A stretch of DNA of 64,000 nucleotides, taken from contig NZ_JABBFZ010000007.1 in assembly GCF_012927125.1 (NCBI RefSeq), positions 1 through 64,000 on the forward strand. The letters are read 5' to 3'. Shown here one piece after another: positions 36,442 through 44,382 of the stretch. Made by a program: the position numbers and the translations under genes. The DNA is from Paraburkholderia antibiotica. Its GTDB lineage: Bacteria > Pseudomonadota > Gammaproteobacteria > Burkholderiales > Burkholderiaceae. Within the stretch, counting starts at the first letter, position 1, and each line of letters starts with the position of its first letter. The notes beneath the pieces are model-generated. The model was given only the letters and a program-made list of their open reading frames with translations, did not search any database and was not told the origin of the DNA.

Positions 36442-36473
36442 CTAATTCAACCCCGAGCGCCGTCGCGCTGGAA

Positions 36474-37361
36474 TCACGGCACGAGCGTCGTAGCGCTCGC
36501 GGCCTCGGCGGCTGCGGCAGCCTGGCCGATTGGATCGGGTAGTTGTTGTTCGACGGGTACGGCGGGTGCGATTGACACTGCTGCTGGCGCAGGTTGGGTT
36601 GCTGTTGTTGGCGTTGGCAGTGTGGTTTGGGTAGGCGCAGGCGTCGCCGGTTGAGCCGGCGCAGATGTCGCGATCTGTGCGGGGACAGCTCCGTTCGGTT
36701 GAACCGGCACGGTTGTCGCGGCTGGAGCCGTAGCCGGAGCCTGAATCGTGGTTAACTGAAGCGGAGTCGCGACCTGCATCGGCAGGATCTGCGTTTCGAT
36801 CCTGCTGCCCGCAACCGGCTGCGTGCGCACGACCGTCTGCAGATAATGATCGACCAGCGCGAAAAACCGGTCGTAGAACTTGCCCGACGGAATCGTCTCG
36901 CTCGAGATCTTCACCATCGCGTCGCTATTCGAGCGGATCGGCAGCGACAGCGAGCCAAGCACGCTCAGTCCGACGCTCGCCGACGTATCGCTCTTCTTCA
37001 GCGCAAAGCCGTTTTGCACCGCGTTCACGTAAACGATGCTGCTGTCCGCCGCCTCTTCGCCCGGCGTGCAGACGACGTGAAATTCGACAACCACGTGCGT
37101 ATCGCTGGTCGGCTGAAAATTCTTGGTACCGTCGACGGTATCGGCGCGCGGCATCGTCGTCAGATAGCCTTGGCTCAGTAACGCTCGACGCGCCGCTTCG
37201 CAGCTATCGATCGTGTTCGAATTGAAATTGCGCGCGTACGGGCTCGCGCCGGTTTCAAACATTTCCTCAGTGAGTTTCGGTTGCGGCGTGCTGCTGCATG
37301 CCGCGAGCGCCAGCAGGCCGAACACGGCCGCGGCGGTGGATCTGGAAAACGGGATCTGCAT
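36474..37361 (-). CDS. DUF2242 lipoprotein
   Basis: A 295-aa lipoprotein with signal sequence and lipobox ALAAC-SSTP (Cys about residue 22). Residues 35-180 are the DUF2242-type domain: SPYARNFNSNTIDSCEAARRALLSQGYL, then THVVVEFHVVC and FYDRFFALVDHYL. The last 100 residues are a low-complexity Pro/Ala/Thr/Gln tail (for example PAPTQTTLPTPTTATQPAP), probably a flexible extension in the periplasm. The start MQIPFSRST at 37361 is chosen because the lipobox follows; the 160-codon upstream extension is not protein-like. No ribosome site is evident. Function unknown. Confidence 0.8.
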   Translation of the reverse strand: MQIPFSRSTAAAVFGLLALAACSSTPQPKLTEEMFETGASPYARNFNSNTIDSCEAARRALLSQGYLTTMPRADTVDGTKNFQPTSDTHVVVEFHVVCTPGEEAADSSIVYVNAVQNGFALKKSDTSASVGLSVLGSLSLPIRSNSDAMVKISSETIPSGKFYDRFFALVDHYLQTVVRTQPVAGSRIETQILPMQVATPLQLTTIQAPATAPAATTVPVQPNGAVPAQIATSAPAQPATPAPTQTTLPTPTTATQPAPAAVSIAPAVPVEQQLPDPIGQAAAAAEAASATTLVP

Positions 37362-37578
37362 GGTCGATGGCAAGGAGCGCGCCTCGTGAGCGCGAATGGG
37401 AATGCATTGTAGAGCGGGTCGGCTCAGGTGCGTAAAAAGCGGGCAACGTCGGCGCGGCGCCGCATTACCGCGCCTAACCGATGCATCAAGCCGAGATGTC
37501 CACACGTTGAAGTCGAACGCAGCCCAGCCGCAGCCGATCGTCAGGAAAACAGGCAGGAAGACGCTGTGAGCGTGGCGG

Positions 37579-38262
37579 TTACTTCGACGCAGTGCGCGTC
37601 GAAGCCGGAGTCGCTGTCGATGTTGAAGCGGGCGCAGCCGTTGCGGATGCCGCCACCGCCCCGCTTGCCGCCACCGCACCAACCGACGTCGGCACGCTGA
37701 ACGCATCGGCCCACTGGTTCGTTCCCGCGCACCGATCGGCTTCACACGATGCGGCCGCGCCATTGCTGCCTTGAGCATTGTCCTGAGGCGTCGCGATTGC
37801 CGCGAAATCCTCGACGCGCAGATTGACCTTCTGCGCATAAGCCTTCGAGCCGCCGTAGCTTTTCAGCGCGGCATTCAGATCGCCATTGGCCGAACGCATG
37901 TAGCCGTAGAGGATCGCGGAGCCGACTTCGATGTTCGCGACCGGCTCGGTCAGGTCCTTGACGTTACGCAGCAGCCCGCGATGCGCCTGCGGCACGACCT
38001 GCATCAGCCCGGTTGCACCATTGGAGCCACGGGCTTTTTCCTTGAAGCGGGATTCGATCGAGATGATGGCGAGCAGCAGCGCCGGAGGGAGGGAATATTT
38101 GGAGGCAGCGGATTGCACCGCGTCGGAAATCTTTTGCGCTTTGTCTTTGTTGACCCCGAATTTGTGCGTCAGATACGCCGTGATGCGGTCGCCGTTTTCG
38201 TCGGCGGCCGCGATTTGCGTGAGGCCGAGCGACAGCACAATCAGGCAAATTAACCGACTCAT
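37579..38262 (-). CDS. Exported lytic transglycosylase (SLT domain)
   Basis: A 227-aa periplasmic murein hydrolase-like protein. A signal peptide (to about residue 20) precedes an SLT domain with the catalytic Glu in LLAIISIESRFKEKA, the GATGLMQVVPQAHR motif and ALKSYGGSKAYAQKV. It should cleave the glycan backbone to 1,6-anhydromuropeptides. The C-terminal 60 residues are an Ala/Ser/Thr-rich tail of low complexity. The start MSRLICLIVL at 38262 is the only one that fits the signal peptide. Confidence 0.87.
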   Translation of the reverse strand: MSRLICLIVLSLGLTQIAAADENGDRITAYLTHKFGVNKDKAQKISDAVQSAASKYSLPPALLLAIISIESRFKEKARGSNGATGLMQVVPQAHRGLLRNVKDLTEPVANIEVGSAILYGYMRSANGDLNAALKSYGGSKAYAQKVNLRVEDFAAIATPQDNAQGSNGAAASCEADRCAGTNQWADAFSVPTSVGAVAASGAVAASATAAPASTSTATPASTRTASK

Positions 38263-38691
38263 GACGGGGCCAGAAGGTAACAAAGATCCGCGCATTATAG
38301 CGTCACGGAGTCAGCGCAAACCGGCTCTCTACAATTTTTGTCTTTTAAATCAATGGCGAACAGAACCCTTGTCGCTCGCTCGCGATGCTTTCGATGCAAT
38401 GCAGCGAATATAGTCAGAGGTAACGACTGAGGTGAAAGTGCCGCCCCCCACGGCTGCTGAACGGTTTTTCGAACTGAAAATCACTAATTCTGTTAGTTGC
38501 GTTTTAGGTAAAAAACACCGCTTCCGTCCGTCTAGAAGGAGGAACTCAGATCCGACGTTTGCCGCCGACGCCGGGGCTCCTTCCACGAATTTGAGACAAT
38601 GCAGTTCGCCCGCACAGGCTGCAGCGGGACTACCGGGTGCCACGCTCTCACTAGGCTCGCACCGCACGATCGATCAACCGACGTTTTCAGA
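38263..38691. other. Divergent intergenic region
   Basis: About 430 bp between the transglycosylase gene (minus) and a small hypothetical gene (plus). A frame on the minus strand (38350-38667) lacks a ribosome site and any recognisable feature. No promoter with good hexamers was identified. Confidence 0.35.
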
Positions 38692-38952
38692 ATGAGCAAG
38701 ACCGCGTTTATTCCCAGCGTCCCCGGCACGTCGGAGGACGACTTCGAGATTTCGGCGAGCGCGAAGATGGCCGGCTACCGGCGTTTCTTCGGCGTCTTGA
38801 AGGTGGTGCGCACCACCGACTCCCGCGTGCTGTTCCCCTTCGACGGCGCCCCCGAACTCGGCCCACACGCGACTCGCGTCGAAGCGCTCGCGGCCGCGCA
38901 GGTCTACGGCGAACACATCGTCGCGAGCGATCTCGCACGGCCGGAGCTGTAG
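38692..38952 (+). CDS. Conserved small hypothetical protein
   Basis: An 86-aa soluble protein. The central segment AGYRRFFGVLKVVRTTDSRVLFPFDGAPELGPHAT suggests a small alpha/beta domain, followed by a helix (RVEALAAAQVYGEHIVASDL). Similar proteins are frequent in Burkholderia, but I know of no function. The ATG at 38692 is favoured because the longer frame upstream has the codon pattern of non-coding DNA. It is followed after 77 bp by the next exported protein gene on the same strand. Confidence 0.55.
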   Translation: MSKTAFIPSVPGTSEDDFEISASAKMAGYRRFFGVLKVVRTTDSRVLFPFDGAPELGPHATRVEALAAAQVYGEHIVASDLARPEL

Positions 38953-39029
38953 GCTTCGGCGCACCGCAAACGAGCTCGCCTGCCGGAACCCGCCGACGGC
39001 AACGGCAGCGACAACTTCAGGAGCAACGG

Positions 39030-39635
39030 ATGCGTGCCATGAGTGCCAGGCGCAAAGCAGGATGGCTGGTCGCGATGACGGGCAGCGCGGGCATGCTCGC
39101 CGGCGCGTTCAGTCAGCCCGGTTTCGCGCAGCGCGCGCCGGTTTCCGCGTCGACCGTGCAGGCGGCGCTGCGGCAGGTCGAGGTCGAGCATATGCAGGTG
39201 CGCGTCGTCGCAATCGATCCCGCCGCCAACAAGGTGACGTTGCGCGGTCCCCGCGGCCAGCTCGCGGATGTCGACGTGAATCCCGCGATCGTGGACACGC
39301 ACCGGCTGCGAGTCGGCGACAGATTGAATGTTGCGTATCAGCCGGCGTTGCTGATTCGCGTCGACCGGGTCGAGTCCCACGGCGTGCGCGAGCGGCTCGA
39401 AACGACGGTTGCGTTGCCCGCTTCGGCGGGGCGGGCCGCGTCCGCACATCGGGTGCGAATCGTCGCGACGGTTGTCGATATCGATCGCGACGAGCGCCTC
39501 CTGACCTTGCACGGCCCCGGGTATCGGCAAGTGCTGCGCGTCGCGCGCGACGTGCCGCTCGACGACCTCAACGTCGGCGATAGCGTGCAGGCCGAGTTCG
39601 TGTCGGCGCTGGCGGTCGCGTTGGCCAAAGTCTGA
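39030..39635 (+). CDS. Exported hypothetical protein with two similar domains
   Basis: A 201-aa protein with an N-terminal signal-like segment (GWLVAMTGSAGMLAGAFSQPGFAQ). The mature part seems to contain two copies of a 60-residue beta domain: VRVVAIDPAANKVTLRGPRG ... HRLRVGDRLNVAYQPALLIRV and VRIVATVVDIDRDERLLTLHGPG ... DDLNVGDSVQAEFVSALAVAL. An AGGAG site lies just upstream of the ATG. No known function. It converges with the broken MFS gene, 10 bp away. Confidence 0.65.
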   Translation: MRAMSARRKAGWLVAMTGSAGMLAGAFSQPGFAQRAPVSASTVQAALRQVEVEHMQVRVVAIDPAANKVTLRGPRGQLADVDVNPAIVDTHRLRVGDRLNVAYQPALLIRVDRVESHGVRERLETTVALPASAGRAASAHRVRIVATVVDIDRDERLLTLHGPGYRQVLRVARDVPLDDLNVGDSVQAEFVSALAVALAKV

Positions 39636-39645
39636 CCGGAGCGGC

Positions 39646-40475
39646 TCAGGCCGCCACCACCCGCGGCTGCGGCAGCGCCAGCCCGAACGCCGCGCCGATC
39701 GCGGCGGCCACCAGCAGCAAACCCATCGCGCCCGCCCCCCCCGCCCCGCCGACAATCGCCCCAATCAGCAGCGGCCCGATCACCTGTCCAAGGTAATTGC
39801 CCTGCATCACCCAGCCGATGCACAACGGCGCGAGCGACGGCGTCGGTGCCGTCGACGGCGCGCTGGCCAGCACCGTCGCGGGCAGCATCCCGGCGAACGC
39901 GGAGAACAGGAAGCCGAGCGCGACCGCGAGCGGCGCGGGCGGCGCCGGATGGAACAGCCCCGCGCCGGTGCAGCCCATCGCGATGGCCGCCGTCGCGAGC
40001 AGCGGACCGGCGCGCATACCGCGCGCGAGCAATGCGCCGGCCGCGAGATTGCCGATCGCATTCGCGGCGACGATTGCCGCGCCGATCACACCGGCCGTCG
40101 ACAGCGCGACGCCGAGGCGCTGCATCAGGAACACCGGCAGGAACGTCATCACCGAGAAGAATTGCACGTTATACGCGGCAAAGCACAGCGCGAGCAGCGT
40201 CGTGGCGCGCGACGCGACCACCGCGCGCAATGCCGTGCCGACCGACTGTCCGGGCACGCGCGGCGTCGGCGTATCGGCCGGTGTCGTGAAGAACAGCGCG
40301 ACGGCCGCGACGAGCACCAACACTGCGCTCGCTCGCCACGCGCCGCGCCAGCCGTCGAGCAACGGCCCGAGCAGCATCGACGTCGCGATGCCCGCGAACA
40401 CGACGGTCGCGATCGCGAGCCCCGGCGTGCGCGGCGTGGGGTGATACGTGGGATGGGATGAGCTGGCGTGGTCAT
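39646..40475 (-). pseudogene. Broken MFS transporter gene
   Basis: The body encodes the last two-thirds of a major facilitator: two helices (LAIATVVFAGIATSMLLGPLL, SAVLVLVAAVALFF), the central loop and the whole second six-helix half. The only start with a good ribosome site (CGAGGAGAACAACG before ATG at 40475, MTTPAHPIPR) is in a different frame from the body. The first three or four helices and the frame are therefore missing, as after an internal out-of-frame deletion near 40430-40450. A SoxR-box-like site lies upstream, and a SoxR gene lies 5 kb away. A frame from 40512 joins to the body but has no ribosome site. Confidence 0.65.
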
Positions 40476-40542
40476 CGTTGTTCTCCTCGGATCGATGTCC
40501 GCTTCGACGCATCGCGGCTGAAACAGACTTGCCGCGTAGTGG

Positions 40543-40564
40543 GCAAGTTGAAGTTAACTTGAAG
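40543..40564 (-). promoter_or_regulatory. SoxR-box-like operator at the broken MFS gene
   Basis: GCAAGTTGAAGTTAACTTGAAG contains the AAGTTAACTT core of SoxR boxes. A -35-like TTGACT overlaps its minus-strand side. Nearly the same sequence precedes soxR (45476-45497). Confidence 0.55.
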
Positions 40565-40675
40565 TCAAGCGGCGGGACGAGAACAGTGCGCTTTGAAGCG
40601 TCGACAGTTCGATGACGCGTGGGGATCGTCGGGAAGTGACGGAAGCTAACGGCGGCGGTGAGCCGTGGAGACGAG

Positions 40676-40713
40676 CCACGATAACGCCCTGCGAGCGCAG
40701 AGCCTTATCGTGG
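40676..40713 (-). repeat. Inverted repeat after cytochrome peroxidase gene
   Basis: CCACGATAA (40676-40684) and TTATCGTGG (40705-40713) pair over 9 bp, with GC-rich inner pairing possible. It lies 84 nt past the peroxidase stop and may act as an RNA 3' structure; no U-tract follows. Confidence 0.4.
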
Positions 40714-40796
40714 CCGAGTGAGAAGCCGGCTCCCCGTCGGAAAGCCAGCCGGACAGCCAAACGGCCGAACCAAAGACCAACTACACGCTATCGCGC

Positions 40797-42089
40797 TCAA
40801 TGCGCGGCGCTTTTCCCAACCGGCTTCGCGTCGCTATCGTTGAGCGTATCGAGAAACGCCATCACGTCGCGAATATCGCCTTCGGACCACACCGGCTTGC
40901 CGCCCTTGTGATTCGTCATCGGCGCATTGCGATGATCGATGTTGCTCTGATACTTCACCGGCAGGTCGTCGAACTGCTGCTTGCCGCCCGGATGCGGATA
41001 CCACTTGCCCGGGTTGGTGTCGCGTTGCACGTAGAAGCGCAACGACTCTTCGAGCGTATGGAAGCGGCCATTGTGGAAGAACACGCGACGCGTCGACACG
41101 TTGCGCAGCGTCGGCGTTCTGAACATCCCGCAGTACCACGTCGCGTCGGTCTTGTCGGTCCGGAACGGGCCGCACAGTCCCATGTCGTAGTACTTCGGAT
41201 CCGCGTTGGCCGGAATCTCCGGATTGCGCGGCACGCCGAGCGTCTGGAAGTTGTAGTCGGTGAGCGTCGGATGCGCGCCGGCCGCGCCCTTATCCACCAG
41301 GTGGCACGACGCGCAGTTGCCGCGATCCGGATCGACGAACAGCGCAAAGCCGCGCGCTTCCTGCGTGGTGAACTTCGCCTTGCCGTCCAGCACCTGGTCG
41401 AACTTGCTGTCGAACGGCTGGAAGCTCGGGTCGTCGAACTGGAAGCGTTCGAGCGCCTTGCCGAGCGCGGCGAGCGCATCGGTCGGACGCGAGAAGATGT
41501 CCTGACCGAACACTTCGCGGAAACGCGCCGCGTAAGCGCTTTTGCTCAGCTTCGCCGTCACGTCGGCGGCGTTCGCATTGGCCATCTCGTCGGCGTTCAG
41601 CAACGGAAACGCGGCCTGGTCGGCGGGACGGTCGAAGCGGCCGTCCCACGTGTAACCGCCGGACGGCATGTTGTCGCCGTCTTCGAGACGTTCCTTGAAG
41701 CTGCTCGCATACGTGTGCGTCCAGATCGGCACGCGCCGCAGATAACGCAGCGACGGCACCGCGCGGGTGCCGTAGTGCTTCATGTCGGCACCGCCCAGTT
41801 GCACCGCGAGCCCGTTCGGCGGACCGTACGCATGCTCCGGACTATGACAGCTCGCGCACGACAGCTTGCCGGAACCCGACAGCGACGGATCGAAGAACGC
41901 CAGCTTGCCGAGCTGCGCCATGTCCTTGCTGGACGGCGTCGAAGCAGGTGCCGAAGCAGGTGCTGCAACGGTAGCGGCGGCGGCTACGCCGAGCGGTTCG
42001 TCCTTCTGGCCGCAGCCCGTCAGGAAAACGCTGGCAATGAAAAAAAGGGCCGCCCCCCGGGCGGTCCCTTTAGTACAGAGAGAAAACAT
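40797..42089 (-). CDS. Di-haem cytochrome-c peroxidase/MauG-family lipoprotein
   Basis: A 430-aa periplasmic c-type di-haem protein. The lipobox FLTGC-GQ lies at about residue 26. The two haem motifs are CASCH at 78-82 (LSCASCHSPEH) and CASCH in GNCASCHLVDKG, separated by about 180 residues as in the CCP/MauG family. TPTLRNVSTRRVFFHNGRF is the usual distal block. It either detoxifies peroxide or oxidises a protein partner. The ATG at 42089 lies 7 bp after the phosphoesterase stop, with no ribosome site, so expression should depend on that gene; a terminator overlaps codons 8-17. Confidence 0.85.
   Translation of the reverse strand: MFSLCTKGTARGAALFFIASVFLTGCGQKDEPLGVAAAATVAAPASAPASTPSSKDMAQLGKLAFFDPSLSGSGKLSCASCHSPEHAYGPPNGLAVQLGGADMKHYGTRAVPSLRYLRRVPIWTHTYASSFKERLEDGDNMPSGGYTWDGRFDRPADQAAFPLLNADEMANANAADVTAKLSKSAYAARFREVFGQDIFSRPTDALAALGKALERFQFDDPSFQPFDSKFDQVLDGKAKFTTQEARGFALFVDPDRGNCASCHLVDKGAAGAHPTLTDYNFQTLGVPRNPEIPANADPKYYDMGLCGPFRTDKTDATWYCGMFRTPTLRNVSTRRVFFHNGRFHTLEESLRFYVQRDTNPGKWYPHPGGKQQFDDLPVKYQSNIDHRNAPMTNHKGGKPVWSEGDIRDVMAFLDTLNDSDAKPVGKSAAH
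42040..42068 (-). terminator. Intrinsic terminator inside the peroxidase signal sequence
   Basis: On the minus strand GGG-A-CCGCCC and GGGCGG-CCC pair over 9 bp with one bulged A and a 3-nt loop, followed by seven T. It is placed as expected for the end of the upstream phosphoesterase gene (29 nt past its stop) but falls within codons 8-17 of the peroxidase gene. Confidence 0.75.
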
Positions 42090-42096
42090 CTGTGTC

Positions 42097-44010
42097 TTAT
42101 TGATTAAAGATGTCGGACCCGAAAGTCGCCAGGTTGGCATCGTCCGCGTAGCCCAGATACTCGGGCATACCGAACATGTTTTCCAGGCTCTTGAGCAACG
42201 CGTAGTGGTTGTAGCCGGTATCGATCGTGGTGCCCGCCTTGATGAACGGCGACAGCAGCACGGCGCCGGTACGGTCGCCACCCACGCCGTCGTAGTGCAT
42301 GCCGATCTGGATCGTCTGAACCGTCGACGGCAGCGACGCGGCGTTGATACCCAGCGACGACGCATACGCGATCGGCATCGTCGACATGATCTGATCGTCA
42401 GGACGCTTGACGTTCGGACCGGTCTGCTGCGTGCAGCACGATGCGCCCGCCAGATTGATCGTGAGGTTCATCTGCGTGTACGCGGAGTTGAACGTCGTGG
42501 TCATCGGCGAGCTGGCCGCGTTCGATTCGTCGAAGTTGATCACGATCAGGCCGTCCTGCTTGTATGCCGGCGAAGCCTGGATGATCGGAATCCACTTCTT
42601 CAGGAACGCGTCGATCGAGGTCAGGCCGCCCGGCGCGCCGCTCTTGCAGCCCTTGCCTGCCGCGCCCGTACCGTCGCCGTCGTGGCCGTCGTCGCACAGG
42701 TTCGGCGTGATGAACACGAAGTTCGGCGTGGTGTCGACCGACTGCAGATCGTTTTGCAGGTTGTCGTCCAGATTCACGACGTGCTGGTCGCAGTAGTCGG
42801 TGTCGTCGATGATCGAGTGGAAATACGCGAACGGGTTGTGACGGGTCGCGTATGCATCAGCCTTGACGTCACCCGATGCGGAGCTTGCCTGCGCCGACTG
42901 CGTGCCGTCGACCGCCTTCGACGGGTCCTTACCCGCCAGTTTCGCGGTACGGGTCGGGAAGCTGCATGCCTTCGTGCCGTCGCGATTCAGGTCGTTGCCC
43001 ATATCGCCCATGTAACCCCGCCAGGTCAGCTTGGCGTTATCGAGCTGGTTCGGCAGCGTCTTCACGCGCGCCGGGAACACACAACCGCCGCCGGCGTGAC
43101 CGTTCGCGTCGGTGCCGGCCTTCAGGACCTTCGCATTACCGCTGTCGTTGCCGGCATCGACGATGTCGGACCAGAGGCTGAAGCAGTCGGTCTCGGTATC
43201 GACCGTCGACGGCTGGCCGCTGATCAGCGAGATGTAGTTGTCGAGGCTGACGTGGCCGGTGCCGTAGTAGTTGGTCAGCAGCGCGCCTTGCGGAACGAGC
43301 GACTTCAGATACGGGTCCTGGCTGCTGGTGCTTTCGGTCGTACCGAACGACTCGGCGTAGTTCTTGTTTTCAAGCGTGATCACGAACACGTGACGCACGG
43401 CCTTCGAACCGACGACGGTCTTGATGTAGTTGTCGCTGGCGGTCTTGACGCTGGCGAGGCTGCTGTCGGTGTTGAAGTCGGCCAGCAGTTTGTCGGTCGA
43501 CACGCCGCCGTATCTGGTGGCCAGCGTGCTCCTGGCGTCGCTCAGCGAGGAGCCGCCGGCAACCAGCTGGGCCAGTTGCGTGGTGATCGCGCTGACCGTG
43601 CTGGTCGCGCCGTTGGGAGCGAGGAAGAATGCGCCCGAACCGAACCTGGTGCCCATGTCGTTGCCGTTGGCATCGTTTTCGCGGGCGCTGGTCAGATCGG
43701 CGACCAGGTTTTTCCAGCTGGTGCTGCCGCTCGTGTTGGCGATCGAGAATTTGCCCTTGGCATCGCTCATCGCATACGGTTCGTTGCTATCGCACTTGCC
43801 GTTGTCGTTGAGGTCGATACAGACCTTGGCGTTCTGGATGTAGCTGCCGAGCACCTGGCCGGCAACCTGCGGGGTCGTGTCGGCGGAAGCGTGGGACGAG
43901 TTATCGACATTGTCTCCGCAGGCGCTCAGGCCGGCCGCCAGACCGATGCTGGCCAGCAGCGCGAATGCGCCTTTACGCCACATCGGGTTCTTGTTCTTTG
44001 CAAAAGTCAC
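42097..44010 (-). CDS. Phospholipase C/acid phosphatase-family lipoprotein (AcpA-like)
   Basis: About 637 aa. After a signal sequence and lipobox GLSAC-GDN, a small domain with IDLNDNGKCDSNEPYAMSD (Ca-loop-like, about residues 55-80) precedes the phosphoesterase domain. The latter has the family marks HVFVITLENKNYAESFG (metal site near the ENKN), HVSLDNYISLISGQPS and VINFDESN. Such enzymes hydrolyse phospholipids or phosphomonoesters in the periplasm. The start is taken as the GTG at 44010, which has GGGAG 5 nt upstream; ATGs at 44022 and 43983 are alternatives. A PhoB-box-like promoter lies upstream and the peroxidase gene follows in the same transcript. Confidence 0.85.
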   Translation of the reverse strand: MTFAKNKNPMWRKGAFALLASIGLAAGLSACGDNVDNSSHASADTTPQVAGQVLGSYIQNAKVCIDLNDNGKCDSNEPYAMSDAKGKFSIANTSGSTSWKNLVADLTSARENDANGNDMGTRFGSGAFFLAPNGATSTVSAITTQLAQLVAGGSSLSDARSTLATRYGGVSTDKLLADFNTDSSLASVKTASDNYIKTVVGSKAVRHVFVITLENKNYAESFGTTESTSSQDPYLKSLVPQGALLTNYYGTGHVSLDNYISLISGQPSTVDTETDCFSLWSDIVDAGNDSGNAKVLKAGTDANGHAGGGCVFPARVKTLPNQLDNAKLTWRGYMGDMGNDLNRDGTKACSFPTRTAKLAGKDPSKAVDGTQSAQASSASGDVKADAYATRHNPFAYFHSIIDDTDYCDQHVVNLDDNLQNDLQSVDTTPNFVFITPNLCDDGHDGDGTGAAGKGCKSGAPGGLTSIDAFLKKWIPIIQASPAYKQDGLIVINFDESNAASSPMTTTFNSAYTQMNLTINLAGASCCTQQTGPNVKRPDDQIMSTMPIAYASSLGINAASLPSTVQTIQIGMHYDGVGGDRTGAVLLSPFIKAGTTIDTGYNHYALLKSLENMFGMPEYLGYADDANLATFGSDIFNQ

Positions 44011-44070
44011 GTGCGCTCCCATCGCGTGCCGGATAAGTACGCGCCCTTGCGTAGTCTCACCCGATGTTGG

Positions 44071-44105
44071 TTTTATTACCTCGGCTTGCCTTTTATTACT
44101 TCGGC
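44071..44105 (-). repeat. Tandem repeat in the phosphoesterase leader
   Basis: TTTTATTACCTCGGC (44071-44085) and TTTTATTACTTCGGC (44091-44105) differ at one base and are 20 bp apart. They lie just downstream of the predicted transcription start. Confidence 0.6.
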
Positions 44106-44109
44106 GCGA

Positions 44110-44143
44110 AGCATAAGGCGTTTGCGTGACAGCAAAGTTACAT
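44110..44143 (-). promoter_or_regulatory. Candidate PhoB box and promoter of phosphoesterase gene
   Basis: On the minus strand ATGTAAC-TTTG-CTGTCAC (44143-44126) matches the 7-4-7 Pho-box layout, with the second repeat perfect. Ten bp later comes TATGCT (44115-44110), the usual distance of a -10 in PhoB-dependent promoters. Confidence 0.55.
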
Positions 44144-44382
44144 ACGCGTAAGCAGTCGGGGCGCAAGGAAAATGCAAGATGCTTGCCCTAGCCAACGAAT
44201 GTGGGGCACCGCACACAAGCGTGACGACGGGCGCTGGAACAAAGCCGAGGCGTCGTCTTAAATCCAGTCGAACGCGTTGTGCTTCCATCAACGACGACGC
44301 TCGCCGCTCGACACCCGATGCGTGCCAGGCGCACCCTCTCCTGTCTGTCAGGCCATCCCCTCCCCTCTCGAGGCTGAACCCC

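Larger units (their letters stand above)
35899..36473. other. AT-richer intergenic region with DnaA-box-like sites
   Basis: No gene is supported. Relative to the genome this 575-bp segment is AT-richer. It contains three matches to the DnaA box (TTATCCACA or one mismatch), four GTTAAC sequences (near 36070, 36221, 36339 and 36350), the palindrome GTATACGTATAC (36365-36376), a TGTAG/CTACA mini-hairpin (36251-36265) and a 9-bp inverted repeat at 36419-36441. Confidence 0.6.

Noticed and set aside
35899..36473. Chromosomal replication origin
   Set aside because: Only three DnaA-box matches and no dnaA, rpmH, parAB or repA nearby; kept as a candidate DnaA-binding region only.
38350..38667. 105-codon minus-strand frame in the intergenic region
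   Set aside because: No ribosome site and protein-unlike composition.
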